The notes under the pieces are model-generated. The model had not been told where the DNA came from and made no database searches. It saw only the letters and a list, made by a program, of their open reading frames with translations. A program made the position numbers and the translations under genes. This document shows positions 19,001 through 26,568 of a DNA stretch of 64,000 nucleotides, one piece after another (position 1 is the stretch's first letter; the number at the start of each line of letters is the position of its first letter). Source of the stretch: a virus. The stretch covers positions 124,001 to 188,000 of IMG/VR virus record IMGVR_UViG_3300025872_000036, one strand, 5' to 3'.

Positions 19001-19045
19001 GCAGCATTTGCTGAGACACCATTCAAATATGCAAGAGCAAGATAA
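16031..19045 (+). CDS. large LamG/SPRY-like multidomain receptor-binding protein
   Basis: A 1004-residue protein. Residues about 15-215 form a LamG-like jelly roll (KWTWSCWIKRGG, WYHIVLKYDRLGSNMVAWVN, GYMSDLHFIDNQALTPSSFA). Residues about 250-440 look SPRY-like (GKWYAEFVIN, YDADAGKFWYGKNGSWF). From 450 on there is a repeated element of the DUF7483 type: FDVITYTGNGSTSNVSITGT ... FTPDFIWFKRRN and later FDIVTYTGTGANTNVSHSLG ... APSMIIVKQRAS. A stretch of roughly 210 residues (about 508-728) interrupts the first of these. Proteins like this occur at fibre tips of marine phages and probably bind host surface glycans. Confidence 0.75.
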   Translation: MIPGSVHPLLAGGTSYSIAYSMRFRPGSSVLSRSLAASGNLDKWTWSCWIKRGGPFATFYPLLAGTIGGSTYYQSVFGINSSDQLWYYQFTNAVGYYVNVTSTGVLRDPSAWYHIVLKYDRLGSNMVAWVNNQEYINTSSYTTTVQYINSSSATQYYGNYTYQSNPGGVYDGYMSDLHFIDNQALTPSSFAETDPVTGVWRPKKYLGTYTGTSHRLEFANSSNFGVDTSGNANNWTQSAGVASTDQMTDTPTLNYAILNVVDKGTSITTANGNLQVKNSSGGSFERIRSSIGMTTGKWYAEFVINSEGNPSRIQSGLMSGSASITISYLGNGDALSWSILESVGSLYKITNSTTTLYVSGGTLDPGDIHMLAYDADAGKFWYGKNGSWFASGNPAAGTNEMFSGVSVSGQAIFFASSAYNTSDSGTWNFGQRPFVYTPPTGFVALNSNNLLAPTIKKGNTYFDVITYTGNGSTSNVSITGTAFTPDFIWFKRRNSTTNGDHVIIDSSRFSGLTAANTFISNTGLNWAGDTANWQWGIDTANSGVRGGGSLGTNVRTGIYYDVDIDANTPFEVEYQLRGIDAANSAGIVAIYRKEDQGNIGTTGNRFALGMFSQTSTHWVGGVDPAPTIGLSFQHSSTPAAEAAEEKYANVVSLTSNVATTNVFVLTREADGNLRAYRTNSSGNRILVKTHYEKTNSAMRVAIGSGSEGNFLGLQYLKINLVGASSTATRYSSQYTNLTTFDKIEEEFVSFNSNGFTIKNNGINAAADGARITSRLNINTATMVSWAWKKSPTSGFDIVTYTGTGANTNVSHSLGVAPSMIIVKQRASNTTTNWAVWHTSIANTNYLLLNGTAAAAAGATYWNNITANSTTFSLGTHLDVNFNNARYVAYLWSEVAGFSRFGSYVGNNSTDGPFVWCGFRPRFLLLRTNALANWVLVDAVRSTTNPISLSLQADNTTVETSFAYLDILSNGFKIKSTSGGGINSASTTTFFAAFAETPFKYARAR

Positions 19046-19056
19046 AAACAATTCAT

Positions 19057-19064
19057 TATAAATA
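19057..19064 (+). promoter_or_regulatory. T4-type late promoter TATAAATA
   Basis: Exact TATAAATA octamer 24 bases before the ATG at 19089, in a 43-base gap between two structural genes. Confidence 0.75.
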
Positions 19065-19088
19065 TAAAAAGAAATAAAAAGGTAAAAT

Positions 19089-19544
19089 ATGTTTGTATTA
19101 GATGGAAAACCGCTACAAGTTGATGTTCCTTTCATACACAATGGTATTCAATATCCAGCAAATTGGCTAAGACTTACCACATGGGAAGAAAAATCAGCAA
19201 TTGGTATTACTGAAGTTTCAGATCCTGTAAGACCCGATGATCGCTTTTATTATGTTAGTATGCAAGGTGATCCTGTACCAAAAGACCTAGATTCATTGAA
19301 AGAAACTTTTAAAAACCAAGTAAATACTACTACATACGCAATATTACAAACAACTGATTGGTATGTAATTAGAAAGCAAGAAACAGGAGTTGAAATACCA
19401 GAAAAGATTGCAACTCATAGAAGTGCTGTTAGAGCTGCTTCAGAAGCAAACAAAACTGCGCTAAACGCAGCAACGAATCTAGAAGAGTTTATTGCTGCCG
19501 TTGAACAGATATATTCATCTTGGCCTGTTTTAGAACCAAAGTAA
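19089..19544 (+). CDS. fibre assembly chaperone-like protein
   Basis: A 151-residue protein with AAAAGGTAAAAT before the ATG. The N-terminal part (MFVLDGKPLQVDVPFIHNGI) resembles the opening of DUF4376-like phage proteins. The C-terminal half, TTDWYVIRKQETGVEIPEKI then RSAVRAASEANKTALNAATN and EQIYSSWP, has the tDWyviR...........v...R.a.R.a pattern of tail assembly chaperone-like proteins. It is the first gene behind an exact late promoter and precedes a fibre gene and a glycine-rich adhesin, so it may serve either. Function inferred from pattern and position. Confidence 0.55.
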   Translation: MFVLDGKPLQVDVPFIHNGIQYPANWLRLTTWEEKSAIGITEVSDPVRPDDRFYYVSMQGDPVPKDLDSLKETFKNQVNTTTYAILQTTDWYVIRKQETGVEIPEKIATHRSAVRAASEANKTALNAATNLEEFIAAVEQIYSSWPVLEPK

Positions 19545-19560
19545 AAAAGAAAAATGACAC

Positions 19561-20427
19561 ATGGCAATTAATTTCCCTATTAATCCTGTAGACGGTGATA
19601 GATTTACTCAGAGCGGTTTATCTTTCACATATAGTGCTACAATCGGAGCATGGGAAAAAACCCCTAAGATTTTGATATCCGACGAAGCACCTGCCAATAC
19701 ATCAAACGGCACATTATGGTGGAATTCAAATGATGGTGCATTATATATTAATTATAACGATAGCAATAGTTCACAATGGGTTGTGACATTTCCGCGAGGT
19801 AGCGGATCAACATCAAATAGTCCTAATTCAAATGGAGTCTATTTGACTGTTTCTAGTGCGGTATTAAAGACAGGCAACACCATGACAGGTGATCTTGTCA
19901 TGTCTTCTGCAAACATCACATTTTTAACAACATCAAATAGCGGTGTATACTGGAATAATACTTCATTTATTCATTCACCTTCGGCAAATGTAGTAGTTTT
20001 AGGAACATCTTCTACCGAAGACATTAGAATAGATTCAACAGGTAATGTTGGCATAAAAACATCATCACCTGCCGCAAGTCTTGATGTAGTTGGATCAATA
20101 TCTGATGCGAAAGCCAATAACATATCTCAAACCTTGACGGATGGTGTGTCAATAACATGGGATGGTTCCCTAGGCAGAATAGCGACTGTAACATTAGGCG
20201 GAAATAGAACACTTGCAAATGCAACAAACCTGAGAGTTGGTACATACATTCTTCATGTTATACAAGATTCAGTTGGTAGTCGAACATTAACATTTTCAAA
20301 TCAATACAAGTTTACTGCAAATGTTCAACCAACTTTGACAACTGCAGCAAATAGTAGAGATCTTTTCTCGTTTGTTTCAGACGGAACAAACATGTATGGC
20401 GCAATGATACCAGACGTTAGATCTTGA
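19561..20427 (+). CDS. tail fibre protein, mosaic module type
   Basis: A 288-residue protein: N-terminal MAINFPINPVDGDRFTQSGL (as 14052 and 15287), the module ISDEAPANTSNGTLWWNSND, KTGNTMTGDLVMSSANITF with YWNNTSFIHSPSANVVVLGT, and the C-terminal domain ITWDGSLGRIATVTLGGNRT ... FSFVSDGTNMYGAMIPDVRS. There is no 14-residue repeat shaft. Its C-terminal domain is very close to that of 2075 and 14052. The glycine-rich gene 14 bases downstream mirrors the 2075/2794 pair, so this is probably the fibre part of a second fibre-adhesin cassette. Confidence 0.8.
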   Translation: MAINFPINPVDGDRFTQSGLSFTYSATIGAWEKTPKILISDEAPANTSNGTLWWNSNDGALYINYNDSNSSQWVVTFPRGSGSTSNSPNSNGVYLTVSSAVLKTGNTMTGDLVMSSANITFLTTSNSGVYWNNTSFIHSPSANVVVLGTSSTEDIRIDSTGNVGIKTSSPAASLDVVGSISDAKANNISQTLTDGVSITWDGSLGRIATVTLGGNRTLANATNLRVGTYILHVIQDSVGSRTLTFSNQYKFTANVQPTLTTAANSRDLFSFVSDGTNMYGAMIPDVRS

Positions 20428-20440
20428 GGTTAAACCCACA

Positions 20441-21355
20441 ATGTTTGTAACGATAATATCAAGACCTTATGCACTACTGAATATAACATCAACTTCAAAT
20501 AATTATAATCTTAGGTCGGCAACAGGAACTGCGATAGGAGTACCTCATCCTAATTTTCCAATAAATGTAATTTCATTTATTACTGCAAATGTTTCGGGAA
20601 ATTCAAATACAGTTCCCGCATATAGAACGGCAAATGGTTGGCATGGCGGAACTTCAATATTTGTTAGAAATAGAGCAACAATAACTGGAGCAACGGGACC
20701 AACTGGAGTTGCTGGCACAGGCGGTGCCGGAGGCGGTGGATCTGGTTATCCTACTAATCCAGGTTCAGCAGGTTCATCTGGTGGTACTGGTGGAATTGGA
20801 AATTTAGGCGGATCTGCTTTTACTGCTGATGCTGCAAATAATGTTAAAATTATAGTTGATAATTTGGGAACAATTACAGGAGGTGCCGGTGGTCCAGGCG
20901 GTCCTGGTGGTGGCGGTGGCGGTGGCGGCGGTGTTTTGGGATATCTATTGGTTCCTAGTAAAGGCGTGCCATATTATAACTATTATGGCGGTGGCGGTGG
21001 TGGTGGCGGTGCTGGTATTCCTGGTGGAACTGGTGGCGTTGGCGGAGGTTCTTTATTTGTACCAAATGGATCGACAGGATCAAACGGAACGGCATCACTA
21101 GGTGGTGCAGGTGGTGCAGCGTCTCCAGGCGGAAGTCCTGCTGCTGGTGCTGGCGGCCCTGGTGGTAATACAGCACAAGCAGGATTTGGTGGTGCAAATG
21201 GCGGTGGTGGTTACGCATTCAATACAACATACGGTGCAAAACCTGGAGGTGCCGCAGGAGCAACTGGTAACATAGGCGATACAGGATTTGCTGTTACAGG
21301 TAACACAAATATCATTTACATTACTTTAGGAACAAGAAACGGACCAGTTTCTTAA
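20441..21355 (+). CDS. glycine-rich putative fibre-tip adhesin, second copy
   Basis: A 304-residue paralogue of the protein at 2794. N-terminal part: MFVTIISRPYALLNITSTSN, matching MFTTIVTRPNQVIRISSIAN. Glycine-rich segments follow (GGGGGGGGGVLGYLLVPSKG then VPYYNYYGGGGGGGG), and the C-terminal stretches SLGGAGGAASPGGSPAAGAG and NTAQAGFGGANGGGGYAFNT are almost the same as in the first copy. The linkers are conserved while several glycine loops differ, as expected if loops set receptor specificity. The gp38-like adhesin role is inference. It ends ten bases before a small ORF that precedes the neck genes. Confidence 0.7.
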   Translation: MFVTIISRPYALLNITSTSNNYNLRSATGTAIGVPHPNFPINVISFITANVSGNSNTVPAYRTANGWHGGTSIFVRNRATITGATGPTGVAGTGGAGGGGSGYPTNPGSAGSSGGTGGIGNLGGSAFTADAANNVKIIVDNLGTITGGAGGPGGPGGGGGGGGGVLGYLLVPSKGVPYYNYYGGGGGGGGAGIPGGTGGVGGGSLFVPNGSTGSNGTASLGGAGGAASPGGSPAAGAGGPGGNTAQAGFGGANGGGGYAFNTTYGAKPGGAAGATGNIGDTGFAVTGNTNIIYITLGTRNGPVS

Positions 21356-21363
21356 AATAAATA
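21356..21363 (+). promoter_or_regulatory. possible late promoter AATAAATA
   Basis: AATAAATA, one base from the late consensus. Transcription would begin about ten bases downstream, inside the 48-residue ORF at 21366, so it would serve gp13 at 21521 rather than that ORF. Confidence 0.3.
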
Positions 21364-21365
21364 TA

Positions 21366-21512
21366 ATGAAAAATAAAATTGTAATTGAACTTTCGATAGA
21401 AGAACTAAACCAGATATTGGGTGCTTTGGCTAAATTACCATATGAAGTATCCGTAAGTATTATAAACAAATTAGTAAAAATAGCACAAGAGCAACTAAAA
21501 AACAATGAATAG
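21366..21512 (+). CDS. small conserved-type protein before the neck genes
   Basis: A 48-residue protein, MKNKIVIELSIEELNQILGA then LAKLPYEVSVSIINKLVKIA. The pattern of one strand followed by two amphipathic helices (l..eeLn.il.aLa..Py..v..li.Ki..qa) matches small proteins common in marine myoviruses, recalled without a search. It has no strong ribosome site, but fills the only gap between the adhesin and gp13, and its codon use resembles its neighbours. The function is unknown. Confidence 0.55.
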   Translation: MKNKIVIELSIEELNQILGALAKLPYEVSVSIINKLVKIAQEQLKNNE

Positions 21513-21520
21513 GTAATAAA

Positions 21521-22480
21521 ATGGCAACACCAAGTTCTCGTACCGCACTCATAGATTATTGCAAGCGTCGTCTTGGATTTCCCGTCATTGAAATCAATGT
21601 TGATGACGATCAAGTTGAAGATCGTATTGATGATGCACTACAATACTTTCAAGATTATCACTACGATGCAATTCAAAAAGTCTATCTAAAGCATCTTGTA
21701 ACTCAAACGGATGTTGATCGTCAATATATTGACATGACTCAAGCATCTGGTGCTGCTACAGTTGTTTCTGGAAATGCAACAGTTACTGGTTCGGGTACAA
21801 ATTTTGCCGCAGAATTTACCGCAGGTGTAACACAGCTTACGATCAACGGTGAAACAAAAACCGTGTCTACAATAAATGACAAGGGTTCAATGGTGATGAA
21901 CTCCGTGTTCTCATCAAGTGCAAATTCAGTTCCTATTACAATTTATGGCGCGTCTGATCTAATTACAGGTGTAACAAGAATATTTCCGTTGTCATCAACA
22001 AATGCAACTGTCAATATGTTTGATCTTCGTTATCAGCTTCGCCTACACGAACTATATGACTTCACATCAACATCATATGTCAATTATGTATTGACGCAGC
22101 AACATCTTCGCACGTTGGATATGCTATTTTCTGGCGAGCAACCAATTCGCTTCAATCGTCATCAGAATAGATTGTATATCGATCTTCAATGGGGAACGGA
22201 TATACAGACAAATGAATACTTGATCATAGAAGCATATAGAATTGTTGATCCGGATTCATATAATGATGTATATAATGATCGTTGGTTGAAGAGATACTCA
22301 ACCGCATTGATCAAGCGTCAATGGGGATTGAACTTGAAGAAGTTTGGTGGTATTCAATTACCCGGTGGTGTTCAGTTGAATGGTCAGCAAATATATGACG
22401 AAGCTGAATCTGAAATTGCTACACTAGAACAAGAGATGCAAGACAAGTACGAAGTTCCACCAGAGTTTATACTGGGCTAA
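21521..22480 (+). CDS. gp13: neck protein gp13
   Basis: A 319-residue protein, close to T4 gp13 (about 309). The C-terminal part NDRWLKRYSTALIKRQWGLN, LKKFGGIQLPGGVQLNGQQI and YDEAESEI is the family's most conserved segment. The N terminus YCKRRLGFPVIEINVDDDQV also fits. Between about residues 75 and 145 there is a beta-type segment (ATVVSGNATVTGSGTNFAAE) that looks like an inserted phage beta-domain. gp13 joins the head-tail connector with gp14 and gp15 when DNA-filled heads are completed. It is the first gene of the 13-14-15-16-17 run. Confidence 0.9.
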   Translation: MATPSSRTALIDYCKRRLGFPVIEINVDDDQVEDRIDDALQYFQDYHYDAIQKVYLKHLVTQTDVDRQYIDMTQASGAATVVSGNATVTGSGTNFAAEFTAGVTQLTINGETKTVSTINDKGSMVMNSVFSSSANSVPITIYGASDLITGVTRIFPLSSTNATVNMFDLRYQLRLHELYDFTSTSYVNYVLTQQHLRTLDMLFSGEQPIRFNRHQNRLYIDLQWGTDIQTNEYLIIEAYRIVDPDSYNDVYNDRWLKRYSTALIKRQWGLNLKKFGGIQLPGGVQLNGQQIYDEAESEIATLEQEMQDKYEVPPEFILG

Positions 22481-22488
22481 GGCACTCG

Positions 22489-23373
22489 ATGGCAACCAAT
22501 CATTATTTTCATAACTATCCTGGTGTTGTTACACCCGAACAGCTTCTTGTAGAAGATTTGATAATAGAATCAATCAAGCAGTATGGTTCTGACGTTTATT
22601 ACATTCCAAGAAAATCTTTAAGTGATGAAGATGGAATATACGGTGAAGATCCTGTAAAATTATATGATGCTGCATATCCTATGGAAATGTATTTGCAGTC
22701 AGTTGCTGGATTTGAAGGACCTGGTGAATTCTTTAGTAAGTTTGGTCTTGAAATTCGTGACTCCATGCGTGTTGTTGTTGCAAGACGAGTATATGAAAAG
22801 TATGCACCAACTTCTGTTTATCCAAGACCACGTGAAGGAGATCTTGTTTATATTCCGGCTCTTTCAAACATGTTTGAAATAAAATATGTGGAAGAAGAAA
22901 GAAATTTCTACACATTAGGTCGTCGTCCACCTTTATTCTATTATTATGAACTATCTCTTGAACTATATAAATTTTCTAATGAAAGATTTAATACTGGTGT
23001 GAATGAGATTGATGAAATTGCTCGTAAATATTCTTATACACAAAATATGGCAATGACTGCTGGTGGAACAGGTGCATTTACACAAGGTGAAACGGTATAT
23101 CAAGGTGCAAATCTTTCTTCGTCTTCTGTTACTGCAATTGTCAAAAATTGGTTTCCTGCCAATAATACACTACAACTAATAAACATGAAAGGCATCTTCT
23201 CTACAGCAACAGCTATTCGTGGCGCAACATCAAATGCAAACTTTACATTGTCATCGTTTGATAGACAGAACTTTGATGGCATATCTGATGAATTGACAAA
23301 CAATCTTGAAATACAAACAGATGCAAATGGCATCATTGACTTTACGGAAACCAATCCGTTCGGAGAACCTTGA
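22489..23373 (+). CDS. gp14: neck protein gp14
   Basis: A 294-residue protein (T4 gp14 is about 256). The order YFHNYPGVVTPEQLLVEDLI, DVYYIPRKSLSDEDGIYGED, FLSKFG-type FFSKFGLEIRDSMRVVVARR and PREGDLVYIPALSNMFEIKY is diagnostic for gp14. Near the C terminus, FTQGETVYQGANLSSSSVTA then WFPANNTLQLINMKGIFSTA forms a small beta-domain also seen in gp15 downstream. gp14 forms the neck with gp13. The stop TGA overlaps the gp15 ATG (TGATG), so the two are coupled. Confidence 0.9.
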   Translation: MATNHYFHNYPGVVTPEQLLVEDLIIESIKQYGSDVYYIPRKSLSDEDGIYGEDPVKLYDAAYPMEMYLQSVAGFEGPGEFFSKFGLEIRDSMRVVVARRVYEKYAPTSVYPRPREGDLVYIPALSNMFEIKYVEEERNFYTLGRRPPLFYYYELSLELYKFSNERFNTGVNEIDEIARKYSYTQNMAMTAGGTGAFTQGETVYQGANLSSSSVTAIVKNWFPANNTLQLINMKGIFSTATAIRGATSNANFTLSSFDRQNFDGISDELTNNLEIQTDANGIIDFTETNPFGEP

Positions 23374-24431
23374 TGTCAGGTGTATTCGGTAATCATTTCT
23401 ATCATCGCATAACACGCAAGATTGTTGTTGCATTTGGTTCACTATTCAATGACATTCAGTTGATAAGATATAACAAAGCAGGAACAACTGAACTTGAACG
23501 TATGCTTGTTCCAATCGTTTATGCACAAAAGGAAAAATTTTATAATCGTATCAAAGGTGATCCAAATTTGACTAAGGATATTCAGGTTACTTTACCTAGA
23601 ATTTCTTTTGAAATCATTGGCGTTGAATATGATCCGACAAGAAAACAAAATAGTTTGATACGCAATACAAACATAGCCACTGCTACAAGTACAACGCAAA
23701 AAACTCAATATATGGGTGTTCCATACAACTATGAGTTTAGTTTGTCAATTTATGTTAGAAACATTGAAGACGGATGGCAAATAGTTGAACAAATACTTCC
23801 TATTTTCAATCCTGATTATACATTGACTTTGGATCTTGTGAGCACAATGGGAATCAAAAAAGATGTCCCAATCATGTTGAATTCGGTCGCATATACTGTT
23901 GATTATGAAAGTTCACACGACGAAGATACTACAAGAATGGTAATATTTGATCTTACGTTTACTGTAAGAGCAATGCTATTTGGACCAATTTCAGATTCAA
24001 AGATCATCACAAAAGCAAATACAAATATCTATGGATCATTCAATTCAGGTACTTCTGGTGGACTACCAATATACGTTCTTGATCTTCAATCTGGTGGATT
24101 TAGTGTGTTTAAGGAAGGAGAGTTGATATGGCAAGGTGGCACATATCAGTTTCCTGATGCAAAAGCTGAGGTCATTGAACACGATACGTCAAATAGAAAA
24201 CTCTATATAAAAGATGTTTATGGTTCAAAAAATGGTCTTGGTGCATTTAGGTCAAACGTAGAAATAACTGGAGCATCTTCTGGTGCATCATGGAATGTTG
24301 CAAGTTCATATGTTTCAAATATCAAACTTGTTATTGGATCAGTTACACCAGATCCATTGACTGCAAATGTAAATAGTGACTTCGGCTTTACCGAAACAAT
24401 TATAGAATTTCCAAATACGTTAGGTCAGTAA
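23373..24431 (+). CDS. gp15: tail terminator / sheath-stabiliser gp15
   Basis: A 352-residue protein; I start it at the ATG overlapping the gp14 stop rather than the TTG three bases upstream. The core, MSGVFGNHFYHRITRKIVVA, FGSLFNDIQLIRYN, VTLPRISFEIIGVEYDPTRK and GVPYNYEFSLSIYVRNIEDG, WQIVEQILPIFNPDYTLTLD, is typical of gp15, which caps the tail and connects it to the head. T4 gp15 is about 272 residues; the extra C-terminal 90 include GGFSVFKEGELIWQGG, the small beta-domain also seen in gp14. The stop overlaps the gp16 start. Confidence 0.9.
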   Translation: MSGVFGNHFYHRITRKIVVAFGSLFNDIQLIRYNKAGTTELERMLVPIVYAQKEKFYNRIKGDPNLTKDIQVTLPRISFEIIGVEYDPTRKQNSLIRNTNIATATSTTQKTQYMGVPYNYEFSLSIYVRNIEDGWQIVEQILPIFNPDYTLTLDLVSTMGIKKDVPIMLNSVAYTVDYESSHDEDTTRMVIFDLTFTVRAMLFGPISDSKIITKANTNIYGSFNSGTSGGLPIYVLDLQSGGFSVFKEGELIWQGGTYQFPDAKAEVIEHDTSNRKLYIKDVYGSKNGLGAFRSNVEITGASSGASWNVASSYVSNIKLVIGSVTPDPLTANVNSDFGFTETIIEFPNTLGQ

Positions 24432-24841
24432 TGAGCAAAATTGATGATAATCTAAGTGAAATATTGAATATAGAACCAATAACAAAAACAAGTCAAGAAG
24501 TTGTTCCAGTTATTGAGCCAACTAACGACGCACAAACCGATTATGATTTGACACGACAAACCATTCGTAGTCTTATGCGTAAAGGTGAAGAAGCACTTGA
24601 TGAATTACTCTTTGTAGCAAAACAAAGCGAATCACCTAGAGCATACGAAGTCGTTGCTGGTATGATCAAGAACATTTCAGAAGTGACAAAAGAACTTATA
24701 GATCTACAAAAGAAAATGAAAGATCTAAACGAAGAAACTTCAAAGTCTTCTTCTGGTGTAAATGTACAAAATGCAGTATTTGTTGGATCAACTGCAGAAT
24801 TGCAAAAGCTGCTAAGACAAAGCAAAGAACAAGATGGCTGA
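24431..24841 (+). CDS. gp16: small terminase subunit gp16
   Basis: A 136-residue protein (T4 gp16 is 164). The central YDLTRQTIRSLMRKGEEALD, ELLFVAKQSESPRAYEVVAG and MIKNISEVTKELIDLQKKMK is a helical region typical of gp16 oligomerisation cores. The C terminus (NVQNAVFVGSTAELQKLLRQ) also matches. The small terminase forms a ring and regulates the packaging motor. It overlaps the large terminase gene by eight bases. Confidence 0.88.
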   Translation: MSKIDDNLSEILNIEPITKTSQEVVPVIEPTNDAQTDYDLTRQTIRSLMRKGEEALDELLFVAKQSESPRAYEVVAGMIKNISEVTKELIDLQKKMKDLNEETSKSSSGVNVQNAVFVGSTAELQKLLRQSKEQDG

Positions 24842-26501
24842 AATTACCTCATACATGTCTAATCCCAATCTAAAACGCGCAGGCGTAAAGATTGAGTGGA
24901 CACAAGATCAAATCAAGGAATATGTAAAGTGTTCGGAAGATCCCGTATACTTTGCATTGAACTACATGCGTATCGTCAATGTAGATACTGGTCTTGTTCC
25001 ATTTAGAATGTGGGACTTTCAAAAACACATGTTGGAAACATTTCACAAGAATCGTTTCGTCGTGTGTAAGATGCCTCGTCAGGTTGGTAAGTCAACGACA
25101 ATCATTGCATATCTCCTACATCAAATTCTATTTCGCGATAATACAAGCGTTGCGATGCTTGCAAACAAAGGATCAACTGCAAGAGAATTATTGAGTCGCC
25201 TACAGCTCGCATATGAAAATCTACCTATTTGGTTGCAACAAGGTATCGTGACTTGGAACAAGGGTAACATTGAACTAGAGAACGGGTCCAAGGTTCTTGC
25301 AGCTGCAACATCATCAAGTGCAGTTCGTGGTGGTTCATATAATATCCTGTTCCTTGACGAATATGCATTCGTGCCAAACAATCAGGCAGACCAGTTCTTC
25401 AATTCGGTTTATCCTACAATTTCTTCTGGTAAGACATCACAGGTTCTTGTCGTTTCTACACCAAACGGTTTGAATCATTTCTATCGCATGTGGTCTGATG
25501 CAACGAATAAGAGAAGCAATTATGTGCCTATTGAAGTTCATTGGTCACAAGTTCCCGGTCGTGACGAGAGATGGAAAGAAGAAACGATACGCAATACGTC
25601 GCTTGATCAATTCCGAGTTGAGTTTGAAACAGAATTTGTTGGTTCGTCTCACACATTGATCTCTGGTGCTAAACTCAAAACACTTGTATTCAATAACCCA
25701 ATTCGTCAAGACAATAAACTTGACATTCTTGAAGAGCCACAAAAAGACCACACATATGTCGTGACTGTTGACGTTTCTCGTGGACAGGGTCTTGATTATT
25801 CGGCATTTTCAATTATGGATGTGACAAGCATACCCTATAAACAAGTTGCAAAGTATCGCGATAAAGATATATCACCTCTTCTTTATCCTACACTAATATT
25901 CAATGCAGCTACGGCTTATAACAATGCTTACATTTTGGTTGAAATCAATGACATTGGTCAACAGATAGCTGACATTCTACATCATGAACTTGAATACGAA
26001 AATCTAGTCAAGATACAGATAAAACCGCGCCAGGGTCAGCAGATGTCTTACGGACACACAAAAAAGATTCAGTTTGGTGTCAAGACATCTGTGGCTACAA
26101 AACGAATTGGGTGTTCAAACTTGAAAACTCTTGTCGAGAGCGATAAGTTACTAATAAATGACGCTGATACGATCATGGAATTGATGACTTTTGTTGCTTC
26201 CCGTGAATCGTTTGCTGCCGAAGAGGGTAGTCATGATGATCTAGCCATGACACTTGTTCTATTTGCATGGTTCATTGCACAGAGAAACTTTAGGGAATCA
26301 TTGAATGGGGATATACGATCTGTGCTACAAAGAGAGCAATTGAACATTGCTCAAGAAGATTTGGTGCCCTTTGGGGTCATTGATGATGGTATAAATGATA
26401 GAGATATGGAAGTGGTCGATATAGAAAGACAGTGGCTTGAGGAAAGAAAATTGAAAGCGCCATTGGATAGTTATGATTATGACTGGAGAAGTCGTTTTTG
26501 A
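24834..26501 (+). CDS. gp17: large terminase subunit gp17
   Basis: A 555-residue packaging motor (T4 gp17 is 610). The N-terminal ATPase has Walker A RQVGKST at residues 82-88, Walker B ILFLDEYAF from residue 171 with Asp175-Glu176, and the coupling region SGKTSQVLVVSTPNG. The C-terminal RNase-H-like nuclease has its first acidic residue in TVDVSRG (Asp313) and a late GSHDDLAMTLVLFAWF. It translocates DNA into proheads and cuts concatemers. It is the last gene of its unit and is followed by a strong late promoter. Confidence 0.96.
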   Translation: MAEITSYMSNPNLKRAGVKIEWTQDQIKEYVKCSEDPVYFALNYMRIVNVDTGLVPFRMWDFQKHMLETFHKNRFVVCKMPRQVGKSTTIIAYLLHQILFRDNTSVAMLANKGSTARELLSRLQLAYENLPIWLQQGIVTWNKGNIELENGSKVLAAATSSSAVRGGSYNILFLDEYAFVPNNQADQFFNSVYPTISSGKTSQVLVVSTPNGLNHFYRMWSDATNKRSNYVPIEVHWSQVPGRDERWKEETIRNTSLDQFRVEFETEFVGSSHTLISGAKLKTLVFNNPIRQDNKLDILEEPQKDHTYVVTVDVSRGQGLDYSAFSIMDVTSIPYKQVAKYRDKDISPLLYPTLIFNAATAYNNAYILVEINDIGQQIADILHHELEYENLVKIQIKPRQGQQMSYGHTKKIQFGVKTSVATKRIGCSNLKTLVESDKLLINDADTIMELMTFVASRESFAAEEGSHDDLAMTLVLFAWFIAQRNFRESLNGDIRSVLQREQLNIAQEDLVPFGVIDDGINDRDMEVVDIERQWLEERKLKAPLDSYDYDWRSRF

Positions 26502-26514
26502 AAAACTGCTTTTC

Positions 26515-26522
26515 TATAAATA
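26515..26522 (+). promoter_or_regulatory. T4-type late promoter TATAAATA
   Basis: Exact TATAAATA octamer 46 bases before the tail sheath ATG, which has a near-perfect ribosome site (AAAGGAG). It opens the sheath-tube unit. Confidence 0.8.
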
Positions 26523-26568
26523 TTATCATATAAGTATCAAAATTCTCTACTTCTGAAAGGAGTAAACA

